A program made the position numbers and the translations under genes. A stretch of DNA of 64,000 nucleotides. Origin: Brachypterus glaber (taxonomy: Eukaryota; Arthropoda; Insecta; Coleoptera; Kateretidae). The stretch spans positions 41,638,791 through 41,702,790 of the forward strand of contig OY294044.1 in the NCBI GenBank assembly GCA_958510825.1, written 5' to 3'. This document shows positions 10,729 through 21,484 of the stretch, piece by piece (position 1 is the stretch's first letter; each line of letters starts with the position of its first letter). The notes below the pieces were generated by a model, which searched no databases, was not told the DNA's origin, and saw nothing but the letters and a program-made list of their open reading frames with translations.

Positions 10729-12975
10729 ATGGAGGTCAACTTCCTATTGATTGATGAAATCAATTACGAACTGAGCATACGAAATGAGCCTGCTTTTGGC
10801 AATGCCGCGCAGAAGCGTGTGACCTTGAGGGATCGTTTTAGGACGGAGAGAAATACTTTAGTAAAGTATGCATTACCGATCTTCACGGACATGGATGAGG
10901 AACTAGAAGTATGTAAGGAGAAATCAGGTATTTTGCTTGGCCTCATTGATGGTTTTCGAAATCTACCAAATGAATTTAGAAGGTTGGAGACTAGACTCTT
11001 GCATTTGTCGAATCGCATTGTTCGTGTCACTCCTATGACTCCCCGTCAAAGGGATGACAGGATCGCACTGTTTCGGCAGAGTAAGGATTTAATTTCTAAG
11101 TTACTCAGATACAACCAACGCATCTCAAGCGAACTTATAAATTTAAATGGTCCTGAACAAGCAAATGACATTACAAATAATGCAGATGTGTTGCGAGGTG
11201 AGAGTTTACCACTAAATTCTGACGGCCCAGTTATCGACAATCACAATGCTGATAATTTAACCACACATTTCGAAAATATGGTTTTAGACGAACCAGAACA
11301 AATAGTTATACCGCGTACTCACAGTATAATAGATGGTGATTTTCATTCCACTAATGTGCCATCCTCTCCAAGAGTTAACGTAATTCAGAATCTATTATTA
11401 TCTCCGGGAAATGCCGGTCCTCAAAGTGCAGACTCGCCGAACAACCCTAGGACTCAGTCAAATGTTAATTTTGTGAACCATACTAGATTAAACTCACAGA
11501 ATGCGGTAATAAATAATCACAATTTATCACCACATAACTCTAACTTGAATCGCCAAGACTTAATTTCCCAATGCGCTGGGGTGGAAAATTTAAATAATCA
11601 AATTATTAATTCTCGGGATTTTGAATCAAATGCTCAGAATTTAGAAAATTATAATACTAGGATAGGAAATAGAGGTATAAATAATCCAGGTCAGGTTGGT
11701 TTTAGTAATCTCCCCATTTTAACTTCTGATCAGAATTCTCAACAGAATTTTAATCAGAACTTTATTGCTAATCAGCACCATTTTTCAAGAAATCGAAATC
11801 CCTCTCATGTTAATCATTATAACCCAGATGGTGGTTTAAATAATCAGGCTTTTTATGATAATGATGGTTATGGCAATGCGCCAGGAAGACCTAACCCATC
11901 CATATATAATCGTCCCTCCAATTCTGGTTTTGATTCGAACAACTACCAAATTTCACGATGGAACATACCTTTCGACGGTGTTTCTTCGAATCTTAACGTG
12001 TTCTTGGAACGAATTGAGGAGCTGAGTTTTTCCCGCAATATTAGTAAGAATACGTTATTTAGGCAGGCCGTAGAATTAATGAAAGGCCCTGCCTTGATTT
12101 GGTTCCGCGCCATTAAACATACCTTATCTTCTTGGGAAGATCTAGTAATGTGTTTGAAACAGGACTTCCTTCCTTCGGACCTAGATTCTCGAATTATGGA
12201 TGAGTTACGTCAAAGAACAATGGGCGTTGACGAAAAGGCTGTAGTATACATATGTATAATGGAAAACTACTTTTCCAGGCTAAGTCAGCAACCCCGATTG
12301 CACATGAAACTAAACATTATCATGCAAAACCTACTACCCTTCTACCAGAACCAACTGGCATTAGTACCAATTCATTCTATAGATCAATTAAAGGAATTAG
12401 TCAGAAAACTAGAAAACACTAGACTAAATACTCATAAATTTAAACAACCTGTGCCATTCAATAGCACCATGATAGAAGCAGACTTATCCTATAGAAAGAA
12501 TTTTTCAAATGTAAATAAAATAAAAGTAAACGAAATAAGTTTTTCTGAACCCGTTGTAAGTAATAATTTATGTTGCCTAAATGATGACTCATTTGACGAT
12601 TTATCAACTTCTGCTGATTTTTCAAAGTCCTCACATAATGTAGATATTAATACTTCTTTAGAACCCCCTGGTTATCCTTGTGGTCAAACTACTTGCGACA
12701 AAAGTATTGAAACTGCTAGTTTAATTGATATGTCTGTAGAAGAATTAAAATCAAAAGTTTTGTGTTTCAATTGTAAAACACCTGGGCATATTTTTAGTGA
12801 ATGTAAGAAACCAAGGAACCACAAATTTTGCTTTAAATGTGGGCATAACAATGTTATTGTTGCAACCTGTCCAAAGTGTTCTACTATCACAAAAAATAAG
12901 ACAAATGTTTGTATATGCAATTTAGAAGAAAATGTCCAAACTAGCAATTCAAAAAACGCGATTGTAGAGAATTGA
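10729..12975 (+). CDS. gag: gag polyprotein of the gypsy element
   Basis: 748 residues, the structural protein that assembles the particle and binds the RNA. About residues 1-230 are a mixed charged region, 230-400 is rich in Asn, Gln and Ser, and about 408-555 is a Retrotrans_gag-type capsid region (WNIPFDG, LMKGPALIWFRA, LKQDFLP). Near the C terminus are two zinc knuckles: C679FNC-KTPG-H-IFSE-C, a good CX2CX4HX4C, and a second at about 701 with Val where the His would be. The start is the first ATG in frame and follows a splice-acceptor-like TTTCTAG. Large for gag because of the Asn-rich middle. It ends 30 bases before the first ATG of the next ORF. Confidence 0.9.
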   Translation: MEVNFLLIDEINYELSIRNEPAFGNAAQKRVTLRDRFRTERNTLVKYALPIFTDMDEELEVCKEKSGILLGLIDGFRNLPNEFRRLETRLLHLSNRIVRVTPMTPRQRDDRIALFRQSKDLISKLLRYNQRISSELINLNGPEQANDITNNADVLRGESLPLNSDGPVIDNHNADNLTTHFENMVLDEPEQIVIPRTHSIIDGDFHSTNVPSSPRVNVIQNLLLSPGNAGPQSADSPNNPRTQSNVNFVNHTRLNSQNAVINNHNLSPHNSNLNRQDLISQCAGVENLNNQIINSRDFESNAQNLENYNTRIGNRGINNPGQVGFSNLPILTSDQNSQQNFNQNFIANQHHFSRNRNPSHVNHYNPDGGLNNQAFYDNDGYGNAPGRPNPSIYNRPSNSGFDSNNYQISRWNIPFDGVSSNLNVFLERIEELSFSRNISKNTLFRQAVELMKGPALIWFRAIKHTLSSWEDLVMCLKQDFLPSDLDSRIMDELRQRTMGVDEKAVVYICIMENYFSRLSQQPRLHMKLNIIMQNLLPFYQNQLALVPIHSIDQLKELVRKLENTRLNTHKFKQPVPFNSTMIEADLSYRKNFSNVNKIKVNEISFSEPVVSNNLCCLNDDSFDDLSTSADFSKSSHNVDINTSLEPPGYPCGQTTCDKSIETASLIDMSVEELKSKVLCFNCKTPGHIFSECKKPRNHKFCFKCGHNNVIVATCPKCSTITKNKTNVCICNLEENVQTSNSKNAIVEN

Positions 12976-13005
12976 AAAAACGGTCGACAGTTCTCTAAAG
13001 GATTA

Positions 13006-13614
13006 ATGCAGACCGATTTGAGGGATTGGCAAAATTGGCTATCACAGGTTAGAATTTTCTTTAAAGAAACTAGACTTTTCTTCAGAGAAAATATTCTAAC
13101 TAAAATAAGGCACAACCCTAATATAAACCCTAAGAAACAAGATATCGTAAATTCTACAATAAAACCTACTAATAAAAAAATTAGTCATACTAAAGTTAAA
13201 GTTAAGCGTAAACGTAAAGTTAAATTAAATAATGACCCTGTTATTGATTTAAAGCATTCTAGTGCAGAGCCTATTTTGGCCCCAATGTTTACTCAAGTTG
13301 GCAATGATAATAGACCATTTATTACGATAGAAATCTTTGGTCATGATGTCATCGCACTTGGTGATACTGGAGCTAACGTCTCTATATTAGGTGATAAGTG
13401 CTTGAAGAAATTTCAATTTTTGAAAAATCTCATTAAGCCTTTAGAAAACAGTGTAAGCGTTAGTACCGCTGACGGCACGTCTCAACCAGTATTGGGAACT
13501 ATTAATCTTCCCATACGACTGGAAAATAAATACAAAAATTTAAAGGTCCTTGTTGTCCCTTCAATTATATTATTTTGGGTATTGACTTCTTCTCTCTTTT
13601 TAAACTATCCTTAA
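13006..13614 (+). CDS. gypsy protease, frame-broken at its end
   Basis: 202 residues. After a Lys/Arg-rich stretch (KVKVKRKRKVK) comes an aspartic protease with the active site LGDTGANVSIL (Asp120) and a later GTINLPI strand. Where the family's C-terminal ILGIDF strand is expected, the frame instead reads into a stop at 13612; the ILGIDFF sequence is present but in another frame. The join lies at about 13564-13571. The same break is present in the second copy of the 209-bp duplication that starts at 13533. In the family, protease cleaves Gag-Pol. Either a recoding signal or a mutation explains the shift; no classic slippery heptamer is visible. Confidence 0.8.
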   Translation: MQTDLRDWQNWLSQVRIFFKETRLFFRENILTKIRHNPNINPKKQDIVNSTIKPTNKKISHTKVKVKRKRKVKLNNDPVIDLKHSSAEPILAPMFTQVGNDNRPFITIEIFGHDVIALGDTGANVSILGDKCLKKFQFLKNLIKPLENSVSVSTADGTSQPVLGTINLPIRLENKYKNLKVLVVPSIILFWVLTSSLFLNYP

Positions 13615-13950
13615 ATTTTGGTACAAATTCGTTTGTTCAACCTCTTGACACTGTGGATGTTAACAGGGATAGTGGAACTTGTCCCCAAGTAGAAAAAACT
13701 TGTCCCCAAGTAAATAAATCTTGTCCTCAAGTTAGACAAAACAAAAATTTAAAGGTCCTTGTTGTCCCTTCAATTATATTATTTTGGGTATTGACTTCTT
13801 CTCTCTTTTTAAACTATCCTTAAATTTTGGTACAAATTCGTTTGTTCAACCTCTTGACACTGTGGATGTTAACAGGGATAGTGGAACTTGTCCCCAAGTT
13901 GAAAAAACTTGTCCCCAATTTGAAGAATCTTGTCCCAGGTAGAAAAAACT
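13533..13950 (+). repeat. 209-bp tandem duplication at the protease/pol junction
   Basis: 13533-13741 is repeated at 13742-13950 with few changes. The unit holds the end of protease and the first CPQ heptad repeats. The period of 209 is not a multiple of three, so each copy reads in a different frame. A later CCC instead of CCCC near 13935 puts the downstream sequence back in the frame of protease. Confidence 0.9.
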
Positions 13951-14110
13951 TGTCCCCAAGTTAATAAAACTTGTCCCCAGCTTGAAAAAACTTGTCCCCA
14001 AGTTGAAAAAACTTGTCCCCAAGTTGGAAAAACTCGTACTCAAGGTGAAAAATCTTGTCCCCAAGATAATAAATCTTGCCCTCAAGATGCTCACTCTTCT
14101 TACACGCAAG
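13676..14110 (+). repeat. 21-bp minisatellite coding for CPQVEKT-like heptads
   Basis: A 21-base unit (acttgtccccaagttgaaaa and one more base) recurs in and after the duplication. Read in the pol frame it gives about nine heptads of the form (T/S)CPQ(V/L/D)(E/N/G)K, as a linker between protease and RT. The codons are nearly identical at DNA level, so the array is recent. Confidence 0.9.
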
Positions 14111-16791
14111 ATACTACCTCTTTAGACCCATCTCAAGTTAACGAATTAGATAAAATTATTTCTGCATTCAAAACTTTAGATACCCCTGAAAAACTTGGAA
14201 CAACCCCTTTGATTACTGTTAATATCGAGACTAATAATGCAAATCCTGTTAAGCAACGATATTACCCCCTGTCTCCTATTATGCAGCAACACATGAACAA
14301 AGAGATTAACAAGTTGTTGTCTCTTGGCGTTATTCGTCCTTCAAAATCTGAGTGGAGTTCTCCCATCATGTTGGTTAAAAAGAAGAATGGCGAGTTTCGT
14401 GTAGTGTATGATGCAAGGAAACTCAATTCCGTGATAAAAGGAGATGCTTATCCCCTTCCTTATATCTCCCAAATATTATCTCAATTACAGCAATCTCGAT
14501 ATCTCACTTCGATAGATCTAAAGAATGCTTTTTGGCAAATTGGACTTACCCCACAGTCCATGGAAAAGACCGCCTTCACTGTCCCAGGTCGTGGCCTTTT
14601 CGAATGGACTCGTTTGCCCCAAGGTTTAAAAATGGCCCCTCAGCAACAACAACGGCTAATGGACTTCATTTTCGATGAATCTCTTCGGCCTTATGTGTTC
14701 ACATATTTGGACGATATAATCATAACGACTCCAACATTTGAACTACATGTCCAAATTTTACAGGAAGTTTTTGAAAGGCTTAAGAGAGCTGCTCTCACTG
14801 TAAATTTTGCTAAATGCCAGTTTTGTATGCCCAGTCTCAAATATTTGGGTTACATTGTTGATTCGGAAGGTTTGAAAACTTGTCCTGATAAAGTCAAATC
14901 CATCCTTGAATATAAACAACCGGAAACAGTAACGGAAGTTAGAAGCTTCGTGGCGACTGTATCTTGGTATCGCAGGTTTATTGCAAACTTTGCTGACCTC
15001 TCAGCTCCCATCACAGCCCTTACGAAAGGAAAATCCAAAAAACAAAAAATAGAATGGACTCCAGTGGCCGAGGAATGCTTTCTTAAGTTAAAGGAATGTT
15101 TATCCACCGCCCCCATATTAATTTCTGCTAACTACTCCAAACAATTTTGCATTTTTAGTGATGCTAGTGATTATGCCATTGGTGGCTTCGTTTCCCAACA
15201 GGTTGATGATGTTTTTCATCCCATAGAATACTGTAGTCGAACTTTGACCAGAACTGAACAAAATTACTCTGTCACTGAGCGTGAATTATTAGGAATTTTG
15301 TTTTGTTTATCTAAATTTCGTGGCTACGTTGAAGGTACTACCTTTAAGATATATACTGATCATGCTTCCTTGACATGGCTGTCAAATCTTAAGGATCCTC
15401 GTGGAAGGCTCGCACGCTGGACCATGAAACTTCAAGAGTTTGATTATGAAATCATTCACATCAAAGGAAAAGACAATGTCATGGCTGATTTTTTGTCTAG
15501 ACCTCCTCCCGAATCGTGTTACATAGAACTAGATAAATCTGATAAATGGTATTCCAACATGATAGATCAAGTTAAGACTGATCCTGACAAGTTTCCATTA
15601 TTTAAAGTCGAAAATGGTCAACTTTATAAGTTTATTGAAAATAAAACTGAAATTCGTTCCAACCTTTCAGAATGGAAATTGGTTATTCCTTTGAAAAACC
15701 GAATAGAAATTCTTAAGGAGTGTCACGATTCTGTTATGTCTGGACACTTTGGAGTGTACAAAACTCTAAATAAAATACTTGAACTTTATTATTGGCCAAG
15801 GCTTAGATTGGATGTTAGGAAATATGTTTCCAAATGTCATGTTTGTGCATGCTCCAAGTCTTCACAACAAAAACCAGCCGGATTTATGGGAAAGCCCAAA
15901 GACGTTTCCTTTCCATTTCAAATGATCAGCATAGATATTATCGGGGCCTACCCTCGAAGTTCTTTGGGCAATAAATACGCGTTGGTAATCTGTGATTGGT
16001 TCACCAAAGCAGTGTTTATTCATCCACTGAGAGAAATCACTTCAAAAACTATTATAAAATATTTGGAAGACAATATTTTTCTTATTTTTGGAGTACCCCA
16101 AGTTCTACTTACTGATAATGCCAAATATTTCATCAGCAAATTGTTTAAGGAATTTACTGAATCCTATAAAATTAAGGTATGGTACAATGCTCTCTACCAC
16201 CCTCAGATTAATTTCTGTGAAAGGTATAACAAGGTCATTGTCACTGCAATTCGCTCATATCTACAAGGTTCTCAAAAATTATGGGACAAGGATATACACA
16301 AAATTGCTCACGCTATTCGTGCATCGACCCATGAAATCACTTCTTTCAGTCCAAACTTTCTAATGTTTGGCAGAATGGTGCCTAGTACTGGTTTGTTTTA
16401 TGGAGATATAGATGCACGCGACAAATTGTATGTAGGAGATAATTCTAACTTTATTAGAGACCTATCCAACTTCCCTGAGATATATAAAGGCGTGAAAACT
16501 AAATTAGATCAGGCCTATAAACGGTATAAGACTCATTACGATTTGCGTCGAAGACCCATGTCTTTAAATGTAGGCGATACTATATATAAACAGAACAAAA
16601 TTTTGTCTGACGCCAGTAAACACTTTAACGCGAAATTGGCTCCAAAATTTATCAAGTGTAAAGTCAATAAGATTATTTCCCCGTTAGTATATAACTTAGT
16701 CGATGAACATAACAAAAACATAGGTAATTGGCACGTAAAAAATTTGAAACATATATCTGATATGTCGGAAGACGAAGCTGATGCTCTTTAG
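13930..16791 (+). CDS. pol: gypsy pol: reverse transcriptase, RNase H, integrase
   Basis: Open for 953 residues; the true start is unclear because the frame begins inside the heptad array with no ATG. It copies RNA to DNA and inserts it. Reverse transcriptase runs about residues 130-300 with YLDD at 259-262. RNase H follows (FSDAS, Asp411; then TDHASLTWL). The integrase zinc finger is at about 598-645 (HDS, GHFG, KCHVCACSK). The integrase core has Asp669, Asp729 and Glu764, thus 34 residues between the last two; the family often has 34 or 35. The C-terminal tail ends in an acidic stretch. No internal stop. All catalytic residues I can check are present, so this product may be functional if expressed. 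Confidence 0.92.
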   Translation: MSQVEKTCPQVNKTCPQLEKTCPQVEKTCPQVGKTRTQGEKSCPQDNKSCPQDAHSSYTQDTTSLDPSQVNELDKIISAFKTLDTPEKLGTTPLITVNIETNNANPVKQRYYPLSPIMQQHMNKEINKLLSLGVIRPSKSEWSSPIMLVKKKNGEFRVVYDARKLNSVIKGDAYPLPYISQILSQLQQSRYLTSIDLKNAFWQIGLTPQSMEKTAFTVPGRGLFEWTRLPQGLKMAPQQQQRLMDFIFDESLRPYVFTYLDDIIITTPTFELHVQILQEVFERLKRAALTVNFAKCQFCMPSLKYLGYIVDSEGLKTCPDKVKSILEYKQPETVTEVRSFVATVSWYRRFIANFADLSAPITALTKGKSKKQKIEWTPVAEECFLKLKECLSTAPILISANYSKQFCIFSDASDYAIGGFVSQQVDDVFHPIEYCSRTLTRTEQNYSVTERELLGILFCLSKFRGYVEGTTFKIYTDHASLTWLSNLKDPRGRLARWTMKLQEFDYEIIHIKGKDNVMADFLSRPPPESCYIELDKSDKWYSNMIDQVKTDPDKFPLFKVENGQLYKFIENKTEIRSNLSEWKLVIPLKNRIEILKECHDSVMSGHFGVYKTLNKILELYYWPRLRLDVRKYVSKCHVCACSKSSQQKPAGFMGKPKDVSFPFQMISIDIIGAYPRSSLGNKYALVICDWFTKAVFIHPLREITSKTIIKYLEDNIFLIFGVPQVLLTDNAKYFISKLFKEFTESYKIKVWYNALYHPQINFCERYNKVIVTAIRSYLQGSQKLWDKDIHKIAHAIRASTHEITSFSPNFLMFGRMVPSTGLFYGDIDARDKLYVGDNSNFIRDLSNFPEIYKGVKTKLDQAYKRYKTHYDLRRRPMSLNVGDTIYKQNKILSDASKHFNAKLAPKFIKCKVNKIISPLVYNLVDEHNKNIGNWHVKNLKHISDMSEDEADAL

Positions 16792-16846
16792 AGTTGTTCA
16801 AATTGCACCAGGTTTTGTTCCTTTTTTTTTCTTTTTTTTTCCACGT

Positions 16847-16856
16847 TGAGGTGGCG
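16847..16856 (+). promoter_or_regulatory. Polypurine-tract position upstream of the 3' LTR
   Basis: TGAGGTGGCG abuts the 3' LTR start TGTAAC. This is where the plus-strand primer should be. The tract is short and broken by T and C, so the call rests on position. Confidence 0.5.
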
Positions 16857-18601
16857 TGTAACATGCCGGTTTTGGATGTTACATTTTGGGGCTGGTTCTT
16901 GCTTAATTTTGTATGAATTGAGATACGCCGAGTGTTACTTTTCTCATATTATATAGTTCTACCTAGGGCCAGAGTGTGGTTTTATTCCCTACCTGCTAAT
17001 TATGTACTGCTAATCCTTTAAGTGCAACTAATTACCACGTATCTACCTTTAATTTGATTAAGCATATTTAACTAAACAAAACACTTAAATTTTGAGGTTA
17101 TGTTTCGGTTGTAAACAAATACACTGTGGTTCGGCGAGGATATGATCTGGCCAGAAATGGTAATATTATACCATTTAAACCGTTTGACCCTGTACGACGG
17201 TGTTGTTTGATCACACAACCCATAAATATTGATAATTAACTTCATTAGTTAAGGTTATTAAAGGAATTGAACAGAAATTCATGGTATTTTGATATTATAA
17301 TTGTGACCAGAATTGGATAATATCGGACTTCTTGCGTTAAATTCGAGGGGATCGGTATAGTAGAATTGGATTTTGTCGACGGGTCTGCATTTCGACGAGG
17401 TTGCATTTTTCACAGTCTAACTATAAAAGACAAAGTTTTAATTTAATTTAATTCATTATATTTATATAACTAATATTATAAATATACTTTCTTACTCCTT
17501 TACGATGTGAATAAATAATATTACCTCATTTCTATTTTTAAATTCATGGTGTTCTATTGCACCTGTCAACTATGACGTCACAGTTCTTCGGACTGAGACG
17601 TAGAATCGGTTTCGCCGACACATTCCCGGCACTTGCTTTTGACCTGTTTAACAAATCACGTGAAATTTTGCGAAGGCTGGTACAAAAAGGTTCCGGTGAG
17701 TAAGGAATTACGTTATTATCATAAATACATATATAACTATTTGTTCTGTTATTAACAGGCCTTTTCATTTACCCCATCTTAACATACCACACCAAATTAC
17801 CTAACGGAAAAGGGTGTACGCATCCGCCATTATGATAGAAGATTTTGTGCCATACATGACTTTACCCTCATCGATGTCCACATTGAGATCATAAATGTTT
17901 GTCGAATATTGAGAAAATCCAGAATCCTGAGAGTAACTCCCTTTTTGAGAGATCTTTGGCCGGTTCCGGTACTCTCTCAAGGTCGGACGTTCCACGTGCA
18001 TTCCTGAGGTTCCAGATTCAACAATCAATGGGAATCCTCCTATGAGGTATTTTTTTCCGCTTCAAAATTAAGGTGATGTACTTTTTTATTTTATATTTTT
18101 AAGTAACCATTTTTTCAAACAACGTTCGTTGATAACTTGTTTTGAGAATCTTAGTATAAGGCCCTGTCGTATGAGACATACCTTGCCATAGCATATAGGC
18201 ACTGGGTCCTATTCACTCAACTTTATACTTTATAATTCTGGTTGTCAAACCTATTTCAATTTATAATTCATGTTCGTAAACTTTAAATTACTGTTATAGA
18301 TGATTTTTTACATTTTAATTATAATAAATATTTTAATACTTTTTAAATAGGCGTTTTTGTCAATCTCTATAAAATAACCACCCTTTTAAAACAAATCGAG
18401 CTTTAATATTTGATATTAATTTAACTTAATTATTATTTATAATAACCCTCTGCTAAATAACACCAGGTAAGCGCCATCGTAACCCACCCCTTGTGAGACT
18501 GTCTCAGTATCGTCTCCAAAGAGCTAGACGGTGCGTCACGTCATTTCAGGCAAGCGTAACTAACATCGTTACCCCCCCCCCCCCCATTTTGCAGCGTGAC
18601 A
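16857..18601 (+). repeat. 3' LTR of the gypsy element
   Basis: 1745 bp, matching 6660-8408. Differences seen by eye: T for A near 17186, A for C near 17710, G for A near 18240, a 10-bp deletion near 17484, and a longer C run near 18573. It carries the same intron-like segment and open frames on both strands. Confidence 0.95.
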
Positions 18602-18605
18602 AATG

Positions 18606-18877
18606 ACCATCCAATTTTTTTTAGTAGCTGATAGTGGACTACTTTTACCTTCGGTACGGCACTAATAGCTAGTGCCAAAGTATTAATGAAAATTAATTTT
18701 TTCTAATAATACCAAAAATAAAGTTAAAAAAACGAAAAAGCTAAAAATCTCCCAAGAAGGAGCAGCTACGATTTACGTGACTAGTGGTATGTAATGGGGG
18801 GTAGTCTACTATCATAAACTAAAATAAGATTTGTGCGGTCATTCCAAAAAACCTAAACTGAACAGAGTCGCACTGTG
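18606..18877. repeat. MITE family M1, copy b, remainder after the gypsy insertion
   Basis: Together with 6631-6659 this forms one MITE of about 300 bp whose left end (CACAGTGCGAGTTTAGG) is the inverse of its right end (18840-18877). The gypsy element entered about 29 bases inside the left end. The interior matches copy a (3897-4175) inverted. Confidence 0.8.
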
Positions 18878-19057
18878 TTTATAAGTATGAATTTTTCAGC
18901 TATTTGACCTGGTATATATGCCGAGGCTAATTTGGAATTTGGATATATCCAAATTTTCATTTTCTTTATTTAATAGTTTATTTTAAAGTTACTATTATCA
19001 CAACAGCGTAGTATAATATTACCAAGAAATATTACTTTCCTTTATATCGTTTATTAA

Positions 19058-19834
19058 CCCTCCGTTAACCAGGTAGGGGTCTAACAAACCCCAATGAATA
19101 TATTTTAAACAAAAAATATATTTAGTCTAATTCTATGCCCAAAACACTTTAAAGGCTCATTCCGTATTGAGCTCAGTTGTGAGAAAAACCGTTGCGAAAT
19201 AGGAGTGAGTAAAAGTGAGTAAAAGTCTGTGGGATGGTGATGGTTAATGGCGTCCTAAATTTATTTTAACATTTTACAGTTTTTTAGGTTAAAATATGCT
19301 AGATATTGCTTATAATTTATTACCAAGTTACTATGTTATACAAATTTTGCTGGCTGAAACCTATTTCAACCAGAAAAATATTTGTTGCTGGCTTACTAAC
19401 ATTATTCAATCTAGCAACGGGTGGCTTATTAACATATAATGGGAGTTTTATAGTCATATTATGGGAGTCTTAAAGGTACATTATGGGAGTCTTATGGGAC
19501 TAGCGACCTAAAGCTCTTTAAGGCTAATGCAGGCATTTCCCATTCCCTAAAATCTTCCAAGGGATAAATATGGGACATGGAAGCTTATTGTGGGAGCTCG
19601 CTGGAAACTCTCTAGGGGTATTTTTTTGACTGAGACATTTGTATGGAAAGCTGCTTATGTTTGAATAAAATTTCTCAAAATATTCAAAAAATGAGTTTTT
19701 GTTTTATAATTATATAAGTACATTTTTATTGAAACAAATGGTGTTTGTTATTTTTTTCTATATATTTTATATTGGGGTTTAATAAACCCAACATGATTAA
19801 TAACGTTATTTTTTTCTACCCGGTAAACGGAGGG
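19058..19834. mobile_element. piggyBac-like MITE, 777 bp
   Basis: It is flanked by TTAA on both sides (19054-19057 and 19835-19838). The ends are inverted repeats with consensus CCCTCCGTTWACCRGGTAG. Just inside each end lies a short palindrome related to GGGGTYTAAYAAACCCC. The TTAA target and the CCC-led ends are those of piggyBac-type elements. No transposase is present, so it would need one in trans. Confidence 0.85.
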
Positions 19835-19838
19835 TTAA

Positions 19839-20385
19839 AAAAGAAAAAATATATAATAAAATAAATCTGTCGTAGATATATAAACAATATTTTCCCGGTG
19901 CTATCAATGGACTAAGATAAGGGTTTGGTTCGAAATGTTAATTAGAAAAAAAAAGGTTGAAACTTGATTGTAAAAATTTGTAAAGTAATATTATTTTGTA
20001 TTGTTTTGTTTTTTCTATTCATTTAACGTCGTTTTACCAACGCTGCTATGGCCAATTTGACAGAAGGCGCATGTATAAAAAATTTTTAGATATTCCAACT
20101 ATGGTTTAAAATGTGCCTTCGGACCAAATAAGCATCTATAGGTACTATAGATTCTATAGGTTACAAAATTTCAAGTCTATATGCCCAATAATAGGGAAAC
20201 GATACCGAACAAATACGATTTCAGCCAAAATCCAAGGGTCACATCTGCCGACCAAATGGTTTCTTCTTGCATTAGGATTAGATTAACAGACTTAAAGTCA
20301 TCTTGCTTCATTACAGACACACGAACAGACATATTATCTTATATCTGAGATATAATTCTGGAAAAAAATCTTAATCTTATTGTAT
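19839..20385. other. AT-rich stretch without a recognisable gene
   Basis: No ORF or repeat match that I can support. Sequence at 20060-20340 has the look of old noncoding transposon sequence, but no ends are visible. Confidence 0.4.
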
Positions 20386-20387
20386 TA

Positions 20388-21181
20388 GAGTAAAGTGTGC
20401 AAATGGTCACACGGGTAATGCCGGTCGGAGCAGTTTAAAATCAAAATGAACGAAGCATAGCATCTAGCAATATGGCGTTAGTATCTGCGCATACCTTACC
20501 CCATGCAAGAAATGCTCACGAGACCAACAATTAGTTCGCGCCAGTTTCTATTGAAGAAAGGGCCCTTAAGGGTGTAGGTGCGTTTTATAAATGATAATGA
20601 TATAATATTCGTTGCTCACAAAATAAAAAGTAGCCTCTATAACTTTAATTATAAATATAAATTTATGATTATTACGTAAACTATTTAGCTTTTTGATTAC
20701 ATATAAAAACAAAATAAAAGGCTACATATCTGATGAATGTCAAACATTAAGTTTAATATTTATTTATTTAAAATTATTTTAGTTTCTGTTCTCATTTGCT
20801 TTTTTAATCAAAAAGTAAAATATACTAAATTTTCATTTTTGCCTATGAATAACAGATTCGAATATTTTTTTAAATTAAAATTTAAAAAAGTAAATGTCTT
20901 TAATTTTTAACTCAATTTTTTGTCAGAAATTATGGGACCGGTATTGCCAACATGGGTGACTGACATTCTCCCTACGTGTGGACAATACCGGTCAAAGCAA
21001 CTTTTTTTTTTAATTTTCTCAGTAAAAGTAATTTTTAATTACATGTTTAGTAATTTGTTTACTGATGGTTAAAGTGAAATATCCAAATATTCTGTACATG
21101 ACAAGCAGGAAGCGAAATGAGGTATAGTTTGAAAAATATTTAACTTCTTCCTTAGTTGACCGCCGTTTGCACATTTTACCC
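20388..21181. mobile_element. Tc1/mariner-type MITE, about 794 bp
   Basis: The ends form an inverted repeat, consensus RGTAAARTGTGCAAAYGG, flanked by TA on both sides (20386-20387 and 21182-21183). Inside, GACCGGTATTG (near 20936) and CAATACCGGTC (near 20987) form a hairpin with about 40 bases of loop. No transposase ORF is present. Assignment to Tc1/mariner rests on the TA target only. Confidence 0.65.
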
Positions 21182-21484
21182 TACCTCAAAATAGATATGT
21201 CCGTGGTTTTCTGGATTTTGGTTTTTGCCCTCCCTGAAAATTAAAATGGCAAAAATAAATAAAAAAATAGTAGCGAAAGAAAATATTTTAGATACAACAG
21301 AATAAATTGTTAGCACACTTTTATTAATCTTTCCCAGCTTTCATATTTTTTACTCTATACTAGTAATGTTTATTCAAAGCAGATTTGATAGGCAGGAAAG
21401 AGATATATACCACACTGACTATGGCTATTCGCTTATTCTGGACACAATAATAAATTGTATTCTTTTAGTTTATGGCTCTAGTTA

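Larger units (their letters stand above)
6660..18601 (+). mobile_element. Complete Ty3/gypsy LTR retrotransposon, 11.9 kb
   Basis: The element is bounded by LTRs that start TGTAAC and end GTGACA. It is flanked by a 4-bp target duplication AATG (6656-6659 and 18602-18605). Order: 5' LTR (1749 bp), primer binding site, 2.3-kb leader, gag, protease, RT, RNase H, integrase, a weak polypurine tract and 3' LTR (1745 bp). There is no envelope ORF. By eye the LTRs differ by three substitutions, a 10-bp deletion and a C-run length change, so the insertion is recent. It sits inside MITE M1. Domain order RT-RNase H-integrase is that of Ty3/gypsy; protease and pol are split between frames. Confidence 0.95.

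Noticed and set aside
12684..13115. 143-residue minus-strand frame
   Set aside because: It is the antisense of the gag zinc-knuckle region and following sequence and shows no motif of its own.
13846..14109. 87-residue minus-strand frame with GTSFFNLGTSF repeats
   Set aside because: It is the antisense reading of the CPQ heptad minisatellite.
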